From Arthrobacter sp. (lineage in GTDB: Bacteria > Actinomycetota > Actinomycetes > Actinomycetales > Micrococcaceae): a DNA stretch of 11,500 nucleotides. The position numbers were made by a program, and so were the translations under genes. The notes under the pieces are model-generated. The model was not told the origin of the DNA, made no database searches, and was given only the letters and a program-made list of their open reading frames with translations. Positions 6,960 to 11,500 of the stretch are shown here, in pieces. Numbering within the stretch: the stretch's first letter is position 1; every line of letters begins with the position of its first letter. The DNA is taken from contig JAODMS010000091.1 in NCBI GenBank assembly GCA_025464925.1, positions 1 through 11,500 on the forward strand, in the 5' to 3' direction.

Positions 6960-8027
6960 CTAGAGCTCGACGCCGATCAGCAGCGGTTCCGGGCGCAGTT
7001 CAATACCGAAGCGTTCGACGACGCCGCGCCGCACCTCGCGGGCGATCGCCAGCATGTCCTCGGTCCGCGCGCCACCGCGGTTGGTGATGGCGAGCGTGTG
7101 CTTTGTGGACAGCGACGCGCGGCCGCCCGAAAGGCTGTCCTGCTCGAGGCCGAAGCCCTTGGAGTAGCCTGCCTGATCGATCAGCCAGGCCGCCGAGAGC
7201 TTGGTCAGTCCGTCCTGCCCGCCCGGGTAGCGTGGGGCGGCCTCAGGGAGGGTGGCGGCCGCGTCGGCAGGCACAAGGGGGTTCGTGAAGAACGACCCGG
7301 TGGAATAGGTGTCCCGGTCCGCAGGGTCCCAGACCATGCCTTTGGAGGCCCGGAGCCGGAGCACCTCGCGTCGCACGTCGTTTGAGTAGGCCCTGCTGCC
7401 CGTCTCGACGCCGAGGGCCCTGGCCAGTTCGGCGTAGCGGATCGGGGCGCTCATCCGGCCCAGCGGAAGCTGGAATTCGACCGTCAGGACCACATAGCGC
7501 GGGGAGCCGTTGACAGTGGTCTGCTTCAGGATGGAGTCCCGGTAGCCAAACTTCAGTTCGGAGTTGGTGAAGGTCCGGACGGCGTTGCGTTCCCGGTCCC
7601 AGGTGCGGACGGCGGCGATGGTCTGGGAGACGTCGGAGCCGTAGGCCCCGAAGTTCTGCACTGGAGTGGCGCCGGTGGCGCCCGGGATGCCGGACAACGC
7701 CTCGATGCCGGACCAGGCGTGCAGCACCGCGTGTTGCACCACCGCGTCCCAGTTGTGCCCGGCCTGGACCACGACGGACACGCCGCCGCAGGAATCCTCG
7801 GCGTTGACGGTGAACCCCTCCGAGGCGATCTTGAGGACGGTCCCGGGGAACCCGCCGTCGGACACCAGCAGGTTCGAGCCGCCGCCGAGAATCAGCAGCG
7901 GTTCGCCGGCGGCGTCCGCCGAACGGACGGCGTCGATGATTTCGGCCTCCGTGCGGGCTTCGAGAAAGCTGCCGGCGGGACCGCCGACGGCAGCCGTGGT
8001 CAGGGCGGAAAGGAGTGTCTGGGTCAC
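6960..8027 (-). CDS. murB: UDP-N-acetylmuramate dehydrogenase (UDP-N-acetylenolpyruvoylglucosamine reductase)
   Basis: Cytoplasmic flavoenzyme that reduces UDP-GlcNAc enolpyruvate to UDP-MurNAc with NADPH, the second committed step of peptidoglycan synthesis. The 355-residue protein has the FAD-binding GGGSNLL at 48-54, GIPGATGATPVQNFGAYG at 113-130, GYRDS at 161-165, and TGSFFTNP at 243-250 containing the catalytic Ser245 (E. coli Ser229). The C-terminal RPEPLLIG carries the probable acid Glu347 (E. coli Glu325). The retained GYRDS loop marks a type I MurB. The start is GTG at 8027, 6 bases after TAGGCT on the minus strand. It follows the MFS gene on the same strand after 54 bases but has its own putative promoter. 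Confidence 0.97.
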   Translation of the reverse strand: MTQTLLSALTTAAVGGPAGSFLEARTEAEIIDAVRSADAAGEPLLILGGGSNLLVSDGGFPGTVLKIASEGFTVNAEDSCGGVSVVVQAGHNWDAVVQHAVLHAWSGIEALSGIPGATGATPVQNFGAYGSDVSQTIAAVRTWDRERNAVRTFTNSELKFGYRDSILKQTTVNGSPRYVVLTVEFQLPLGRMSAPIRYAELARALGVETGSRAYSNDVRREVLRLRASKGMVWDPADRDTYSTGSFFTNPLVPADAAATLPEAAPRYPGGQDGLTKLSAAWLIDQAGYSKGFGLEQDSLSGGRASLSTKHTLAITNRGGARTEDMLAIAREVRRGVVERFGIELRPEPLLIGVEL

Positions 8028-8033
8028 CTGACC

Positions 8034-8039
8034 AGCCTA
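8034..8039 (-). promoter_or_regulatory. Putative -10 box of leaderless murB promoter (TAGGCT)
   Basis: On the minus strand TAGGCT ends 6 bases before the murB GTG at 8027. TTACGG, 18 bases further upstream, is a weak candidate -35. The box is identical to that of the dehydratase gene at 10294. Confidence 0.65.
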
Positions 8040-8081
8040 GCGGGGATCGTGCCCTTGCCGTAAGCGGAGCCGGTGATGTGC

Positions 8082-9359
8082 CTAGTCAAGCTTCCGGGCC
8101 ACGGGCGAGAGCAGGAAGCTCACCACCAGCATCACCATCACGGCCAGCAACGAGTGCAGGATGCCGACGTGTTCCGCCAGCAGGCCCAGCAGCGGAGGCC
8201 CGCAGAGGAAGGCCCCGTAGCCGATCGTGGAGACCACCGACACCCGGGCCGCGGCCTTGACAGGGTCGTCCGCTGCGGCGGACATGCCTACCGGGAAGCC
8301 CAGGGAGGCGCCCAGTCCCCAGATAGCCAGGGCCACGTACGCCATCCACGGAACCGGGGCGAAGACGAAAAGTCCCAGGCCCAGGACGGCCATGGCGGCG
8401 CACCAGCGCATCACCGGGACCCGGCCGAAGCGGTCCAGGACGAACGTGCCGGCAAAGCGGCCCACCGTCATGAAGGTGACGAACAACCCGTACCCGGCGG
8501 CTCCGGCGGCATCGGACTGGTCGTGGCCGTCGGCGAGCGCCAGGGCCACCCAGTCCCCCGCCGCCCCCTCGGCCAGGGCCAGCCCCAGCACCAGCACGCC
8601 GAGCAGGAGGGTCCGGCGGTCCCGCCATGCCTGCGCGATCTGGCGTTTGTTGTCCAGCGGCTCCTCCGGGCGTCCGGTGGCCTGGCTGATGATGGGCAGC
8701 GGTCCGGTGGACGGATCTTCAAAGGTGTCCGGTCTGGCCGGCTTGAAATTTTTGGCGGCCTCCACCGGCGTGGTGTCCGCGCGGAACCACGACGCGGCCG
8801 TGGCCACCGAGCCCGCCACCAGGATCCCCACCGCGGCGAGGTGCCAGAACACCGGGGTTCCGGCCCCGGCAGCCCAGGCACCCATCCCGGCGCCCGCGAC
8901 GGTGCCAAGGCTGAATGCTCCGTGCAGGCGCGGCATGATGTGCCGGCGTACCGCCCGCTCGACGGCGGCGCCCTCGACGTTGGAGGCCGTGTTCCAGCTC
9001 GCGGTGCCGAGGCCGATCACGGCCAGGCCCGCGGCAACGGCCAGGGGGCTGACCAGGACGGAGGTCCCGAAGCCGGCCAGGACGAGTCCGCAGCCCACCA
9101 GAATGCTGCCGATCCGGATGGTCCGTTTGGAACCGAAACGCAACACGATCAGCCCCGAGGCGGACACCGAAATGAACGAACCCGCCGTCATGCACAGCAG
9201 CAGCAGGCCGATGGTTCCGGGGGTGAGGTCGAGGCCGTCGCGGATGGCGGGGAGCCGGGAGACCCAACTGGCGAACGCCACGCCGCTCATCGCATAGGCG
9301 ACGACGACGGCGTTCCGCCAGAGGGTCACCTCCGTTGCCATGGCCGTGCGGTGACTCAA
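8082..9359 (-). CDS. MFS transporter, YbjJ-like
   Basis: A 425-residue (from the TTG) cytoplasmic-membrane secondary transporter of the major facilitator superfamily. About twelve hydrophobic helices are separated by a hydrophilic central loop (roughly residues 200-245, rich in Pro, Asp and Glu). The opening VAYAMSGVAFASWVSRLPAIRDGL is typical of the YbjJ-like branch, whose substrates are mostly unknown, and LRFGSKRTIRIG near 95 and LDRFGRVPVM near 310 correspond to the conserved MFS inter-helix loops. The start is uncertain: TTG at 9359 lies 6 bases after TATGGT, matching the leaderless pattern of the other unit heads, whereas ATG at 9341 gives a shorter N-terminus without any ribosome binding site. 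It begins 15 bases after the MaoC gene, so read-through from that operon is also possible. Substrate unknown. Confidence 0.88.
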   Translation of the reverse strand: MSHRTAMATEVTLWRNAVVVAYAMSGVAFASWVSRLPAIRDGLDLTPGTIGLLLLCMTAGSFISVSASGLIVLRFGSKRTIRIGSILVGCGLVLAGFGTSVLVSPLAVAAGLAVIGLGTASWNTASNVEGAAVERAVRRHIMPRLHGAFSLGTVAGAGMGAWAAGAGTPVFWHLAAVGILVAGSVATAASWFRADTTPVEAAKNFKPARPDTFEDPSTGPLPIISQATGRPEEPLDNKRQIAQAWRDRRTLLLGVLVLGLALAEGAAGDWVALALADGHDQSDAAGAAGYGLFVTFMTVGRFAGTFVLDRFGRVPVMRWCAAMAVLGLGLFVFAPVPWMAYVALAIWGLGASLGFPVGMSAAADDPVKAAARVSVVSTIGYGAFLCGPPLLGLLAEHVGILHSLLAVMVMLVVSFLLSPVARKLD

Positions 9360-9365
9360 GGAAGC

Positions 9366-9371
9366 ACCATA
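9366..9371 (-). promoter_or_regulatory. Putative -10 box before MFS gene (TATGGT)
   Basis: On the minus strand TATGGT ends 6 bases before TTG 9359. It lies just after the start of the MaoC stop codon, within the 15-base intergenic gap. Confidence 0.45.
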
Positions 9372-9374
9372 CGG

Positions 9375-9818
9375 TCAGAGCAGCCTGACGACGGCCTGGG
9401 CCTTCATCAGGACTTTCTGGCCGGCCGAGACGACGGTGAGGTCCACGCGGGCAGTGCCGGCATCGGCGTCGAGCGCTCCAATGGCGCCGCTGACCTCGAT
9501 CACGGCGCCGGGTACCGGCGCCCCTGTCGTGTCGGCTACCGGCACCGGCTTGGTGAACCGGGTCTGGAAGTCGACGACGGCGGCCGGGTCGCCGGCCCAG
9601 TCGGTGACCAGCTGGACGGCCGCGCCCATGGTGAACATGCCGTGTGCAATCACGCCGGGCAGTCCGACGCCTGTGGCGAAGGCTTCGTTCCAGTGGATGG
9701 GGTTGAAGTCACCGGACGCGCCGGCGTACTTCACCAGGTCCGTCCGGGTGACGTCGACGCTGCGGCTGCCGATGTCCTGGCCGACGGCCAGGCTGGCGAG
9801 GGTGGGGGTGTTTGTCAT
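9375..9818 (-). CDS. MaoC-family hot-dog dehydratase (HadB-like)
   Basis: A 147-residue single hot-dog protein with the hydratase-2 motif YAGASGDFNPIHWNEAFA at 31-48, including the catalytic pair Asp37 and His42, followed by GVIAHGMFTMG (55-65). The family hydrates trans-2-enoyl thioesters or dehydrates (R)-3-hydroxyacyl thioesters. It starts 2 bases after the stop of the 9821-10294 gene, with a clear GGAGAGGG (about 9828-9835, minus strand) as ribosome binding site, so the two are one operon and probably form a heterodimer like mycobacterial HadA/HadB or HadB/HadC. In mycobacteria that complex serves mycolic acid elongation; Micrococcaceae are not known to make mycolates, so the substrate here is open. 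Confidence 0.9.
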   Translation of the reverse strand: MTNTPTLASLAVGQDIGSRSVDVTRTDLVKYAGASGDFNPIHWNEAFATGVGLPGVIAHGMFTMGAAVQLVTDWAGDPAAVVDFQTRFTKPVPVADTTGAPVPGAVIEVSGAIGALDADAGTARVDLTVVSAGQKVLMKAQAVVRLL

Positions 9819-9820
9819 GG

Positions 9821-10294
9821 TTACTGTCCCTCTCCGCGGACCAGGATGGACGAGGTGGCGGTGGCAACGGGCTCGCGCGAATCCTCGCCGGTCCCGTCAG
9901 GAGTGAGGCCGAAGATTTCCGAGCGGGTGGTGATCATGGCTCCGCCGCCCATGCCGCGGACGCCGTCGACGTGCAGTTCCGCGACGAGCCGGTCACCGGC
10001 GATGATCGGGCGGTGGTGGATGAAACGCTGGTCCGCGTGGACCACCCGGGAGAAGTCGATGCCGGAGTCCGGATCCTCGATCAGCTGGGCGTCGGCGCGC
10101 TGGGCGATGATGATCGCGAATGTCGGCGGCGCCACCAGGTCGCCGTGGCCGAGGGTGGCGGCTGCGTCGACGTCGAAGTGGGCGGGGTGGGTGGCCTTGA
10201 CCGCGCGGGCGAACTCGCGGATCTTCTCGCGGCCGACGTCGTACACCTCTGCGGCAGGGTAGCTGCGGCCCTGCAGATCCGGATTGATAGTCAT
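9821..10294 (-). CDS. MaoC-like N-terminal (FAS1-like) dehydratase subunit, HadA/HadC-like
   Basis: A 157-residue hot-dog protein of the family formerly called UPF0336, which includes mycobacterial HadA and HadC. Family-like segments are SYPAAEVYDVGREKIREFA (11-29), APPTFAIIIAQRA (55-67) and VVHADQRFIHHRPIIAGDRL (84-103). The family lacks the complete Asp/His hydratase-2 motif and is thought to act as a stabilising or substrate-binding partner for the MaoC subunit, encoded directly downstream. The ATG at 10294 lies 6 bases after TAGGCT on the minus strand, so this gene heads the unit. A dehydratase pair close to murB also occurs in Streptomyces, which supports a general role rather than a mycolate-specific one. 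Confidence 0.88.
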   Translation of the reverse strand: MTINPDLQGRSYPAAEVYDVGREKIREFARAVKATHPAHFDVDAAATLGHGDLVAPPTFAIIIAQRADAQLIEDPDSGIDFSRVVHADQRFIHHRPIIAGDRLVAELHVDGVRGMGGGAMITTRSEIFGLTPDGTGEDSREPVATATSSILVRGEGQ

Positions 10295-10300
10295 GGATCC

Positions 10301-10306
10301 AGCCTA
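10301..10306 (-). promoter_or_regulatory. Putative -10 box of leaderless dehydratase operon (TAGGCT)
   Basis: On the minus strand TAGGCT ends 6 bases (GGATCC) before the ATG at 10294. It lies in the 22-base gap behind the small membrane-protein gene, so the dehydratases need not depend on that gene's promoter. Confidence 0.65.
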
Positions 10307-10316
10307 GCGCCAGCGG

Positions 10317-10541
10317 TCAGCGCTTGAGGTTTTTCCGGATGGTCTGGCCGCGGACCACAATCCCCGCGATGTGCAGGACGAGGCCCAGCCCAATGACCGG
10401 CAGCGAGGCGACGGCGAGGCCCTGGTTCTGGGAGCTGTTGCCCACCAGGTTAAGGACGATGCCGAGGGCAATCAGGCCCATGGCACTGAAAACCAGCACC
10501 TTGTAGGTGGTTGACGCGGTAGCCCAAAATTCGTTCAGCAC
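10317..10541 (-). CDS. Small two-helix membrane protein, function unknown
   Basis: A 74-residue protein (MLNEFWATASTTYKVLVFSA...) with hydrophobic helices at about 15-33 and 43-64, joined by a polar NSSQNQG turn, and a basic tail (RGQTIRKNLKR). Both termini are probably cytoplasmic. The GTG at 10541 lies 6 bases after TAGACT on the minus strand; that spacing and the otherwise dense gene packing support a real gene. No family recognised. It lies upstream of the dehydratase pair on the same strand and divergent from the VOC protein gene. Confidence 0.72.
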   Translation of the reverse strand: MLNEFWATASTTYKVLVFSAMGLIALGIVLNLVGNSSQNQGLAVASLPVIGLGLVLHIAGIVVRGQTIRKNLKR

Positions 10542-10547
10542 CGCCCC

Positions 10548-10553
10548 AGTCTA
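10548..10553 (-). promoter_or_regulatory. Putative -10 box of leaderless small membrane-protein gene (TAGACT)
   Basis: On the minus strand TAGACT is followed by GGGGCG and then GTG at 10541. The thyA start has nearly the same string (TAGACT-GGGACG-GTG), which is strong internal support for both assignments. Confidence 0.65.
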
Positions 10554-10643
10554 CCGGCGGCAACAAAACCGACGAAGACGACAAGCAGCAGGCCAAAAGC
10601 GGGCAGGAGTGGTCCCCCGCACCGAATCCGGGATGTTCTGGAG

Positions 10644-10649
10644 TACTGT
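10644..10649 (+). promoter_or_regulatory. Putative -10 box before VOC gene (TACTGT)
   Basis: TACTGT ends 7 bases before the ATG at 10657, one base longer than in the other units. Transcription starting at or just before the A of ATG would give a leaderless or near-leaderless message. The intervening bases include GAGGCG, which could alternatively act as a very close ribosome binding site. Confidence 0.5.
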
Positions 10650-10656
10650 GAGGCGC

Positions 10657-11049
10657 ATGGAGATGCGCCTTGAGGTCGTACAAGTACCGGTCACGGATGT
10701 GGACCAAGCCAAGTCGTTTTACACCAACCAGCTGGGATTCGCCCTGGACCACGACGTGGAATACATACCGGGCATGAGGGTCGTCCAGCTCACACCCCCC
10801 GGCTCCGCCACGTCCATAGTCATCGGCACGGGAATGACCAGCATGCCGCCCGGCAGTCTGGAAGGCCTGCAGCTGGTTGTCCCGGACATGGCATCCACGC
10901 GGGCTGAACTACTGCAGCGCGGAGCAGCGATCAGCGAGGTCCAGGACATGGGCGGAATCGCCTTCGCCTATTTCAGCGACCCAGACGGCAACCGCTGGGT
11001 CCTACAGGAAGCTACGCCGCCCGGAGCCAAGGAAGCCGTTCAACACTAG
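10657..11049 (+). CDS. VOC-fold (glyoxalase/bleomycin-resistance/dioxygenase superfamily) protein
   Basis: A 130-residue single-domain protein with two beta-alpha-beta-beta-beta modules. The first opens RLEVVQVPVTDVDQAKSFYT (4-23), the second around GLQLVVPDMASTRAELLQ (70-87), and it closes with YFSDPDGNRWVLQEA (105-119), the usual end of these proteins. Of the customary metal-ligand positions, the first and third hold Gln (Gln9, Gln72) instead of the common His, while the final acid (Glu118) is kept, so a classical glyoxalase I metal site is doubtful. Function cannot be assigned beyond the fold. The ATG at 10657 is chosen because the open frame further upstream reads as low-quality Arg/Gln-rich sequence and because of the -10 box 7 bases before it. 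Monocistronic. Confidence 0.87.
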   Translation: MEMRLEVVQVPVTDVDQAKSFYTNQLGFALDHDVEYIPGMRVVQLTPPGSATSIVIGTGMTSMPPGSLEGLQLVVPDMASTRAELLQRGAAISEVQDMGGIAFAYFSDPDGNRWVLQEATPPGAKEAVQH

Positions 11050-11165
11050 GCAGGCGTACTGACCGGGCCAACCTGCCCGGCCAGTTCCCGCGATGGAAGG
11101 ATCAGCGCGTGCCAACGCACAAGAAATCCCATCAAGGATCGGCCGCGGACGGTGGCCGCTGCCGC
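11050..11165. other. Non-coding gap between VOC gene and lyase terminator
   Basis: I see no credible gene here. A 6-bp GC hairpin, CCGGGC at 11063-11068 with GCCCGG at 11075-11080, sits 13 bases after the VOC stop and might help end its transcript, but it has no T-run. Nothing else structured stands out. Confidence 0.4.
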
Positions 11166-11211
11166 CAAAAAGACCCCGTGGACCAGATATCGGGTATCGG
11201 CCACGGGGTCT
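11166..11211 (-). terminator. Intrinsic terminator of the CitE-like lyase gene
   Basis: Perfect 11-base arms AGACCCCGTGG (11171-11181) and CCACGGGGTCT (11201-11211). On the minus strand the stem runs directly into TTTTT (complement of 11167-11171). It starts 19 bases after the lyase stop, the expected place for a Rho-independent terminator. The 19-base loop can pair further (CC with GG, GATA at 11186-11189 with TATC at 11195-11198) through single-base bulges. On the plus strand the stem is not followed by a T-run, so it would be a poor terminator for the VOC gene. Confidence 0.88.
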
Positions 11212-11230
11212 CCGTGCTTGGTACAGGCGG

Positions 11231-11500
11231 CTAGAGGGCCGGCTGCACCCCAAAGGCTACTGCGAGCTTCATGATCTTTTCGGCGCGGCCCAGGCGGGGC
11301 AGGTCGGAGCCGTCACGGATGACGCGTCCGTTGGCCTCGAAATCGGCCATGAAGTCCGTGGCCCAGGCGACGTCGGAGGGCGTCGGGCTGATGACCTCGT
11401 TGATGACGGGGGTCTGGTCGATGGCGAGGCAGAGCTTGCCGGTCATGCCCATCGTGACGGTGATGCCGGTCTGCTCGCGCAGGATCGGGTGGCTGGTGCC
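11231..11500 (-). CDS. HpcH/HpaI aldolase / citrate lyase beta-like (CoA-ester lyase) C-terminus, partial
   Basis: The frame is open to the window edge and ends with TAG at 11231-11233, so the last 89 residues are visible, beginning GTSHPILREQTGITVTMGMT; the true start lies beyond 11500. The segment GMTGKLCLAIDQTPVINEV (near 11393-11449), then SPTPSDVAWATDFMADFE and a GRVIRDGSDLPRLGRAEKI tail, follow the C-terminal layout of CitE/malyl-CoA lyase proteins, which cleave or form CoA thioesters of hydroxy-dicarboxylic acids with a TIM barrel. The usual Ile-His-Pro-x-Gln signature is replaced by Ala-Ile-Asp-Gln. Catalytic barrel residues lie outside the window, so substrate cannot be judged. Confidence 0.82.
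   Translation of the reverse strand, partial: GTSHPILREQTGITVTMGMTGKLCLAIDQTPVINEVISPTPSDVAWATDFMADFEANGRVIRDGSDLPRLGRAEKIMKLAVAFGVQPAL

Noticed and set aside
8073..10262. Very long open frame on the plus strand opposite the MFS and dehydratase genes
   Set aside because: It is an antisense shadow: composition is His/Gln/Arg/Gly-rich without any family motif, while the minus strand encodes clear MFS and MaoC proteins.
10507..10656. Upstream extension of the VOC frame to GTG 10507
   Set aside because: Would overlap the divergent small gene and add an Arg/Gln-rich segment unlike any VOC N-terminus; ATG 10657 matches the domain start.
11002..11253. Minus-strand open frame between the VOC gene and the lyase
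   Set aside because: It runs across the terminator hairpin and into the VOC gene, with no recognisable family, promoter or ribosome binding site.
1..11500. Mobile elements, CRISPR arrays, tRNA/rRNA, riboswitches, toxin-antitoxin or defence genes
   Set aside because: I looked for transposase or integrase frames, regularly spaced repeats, cloverleaf-type sequences and characteristic leader elements on both strands and saw none; gaps are short and housekeeping genes dominate.

Overview
The window reads as a core chromosomal segment of a high-G+C actinobacterium, most likely the Arthrobacter/Pseudarthrobacter group of Micrococcaceae. That assignment is inferred from high G+C, GTG/TTG starts, TANNNT -10 boxes placed directly before start codons, and gene order (ppk1 next to a Nudix/histidine-phosphatase gene; a MaoC-type dehydratase pair near murB). 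I see no insertion sequence, phage gene, CRISPR array, tRNA or rRNA.

Layout. (1) Positions 1-2347, plus strand: the 3' part of polyphosphate kinase ppk1, then a MutT1-like Nudix hydrolase with a C-terminal histidine phosphatase domain. (2) 2399-4019, plus: thyA, dfrA and a small two-helix membrane protein in one operon, covering dTMP synthesis and recycling of the dihydrofolate it produces. (3) 4095-5237, plus: an Escherichia coli-type aspartate-semialdehyde dehydrogenase. (4) 5242-6351, minus: an AlkZ-like winged-helix protein with a QAQ motif, probably a DNA glycosylase, convergent with asd and only 4 bases from it. (5) 6427-6918, plus: an unidentified four-helix membrane protein. (6) 6960-10541, minus: a run reading in transcription order as a small membrane protein, two hot-dog dehydratases, an MFS transporter and murB. 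(7) 10657-11049, plus: a VOC-fold protein. (8) 11231-11500, minus: the C-terminus of a HpcH/HpaI (CitE-like) lyase with a clear intrinsic terminator behind it.

The most striking pattern is regulatory. All nine genes that could head a transcription unit have a TANNNT hexamer ending 6 bases (once 7) before the start codon. This is the expected layout of leaderless mRNAs. Internal operon genes instead sit 2-5 bases from, or overlap, the gene before them. Every non-coding gap is under 300 bases; the largest is 11050-11230, which holds the terminator.

I did not find a convincing undescribed defence, mobile or biosynthetic system. The points worth following are the leaderless series (including a TTG case), the E. 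coli-type Asd, the AlkZ-like protein and the dehydratase pair in a lineage thought to lack mycolic acids.
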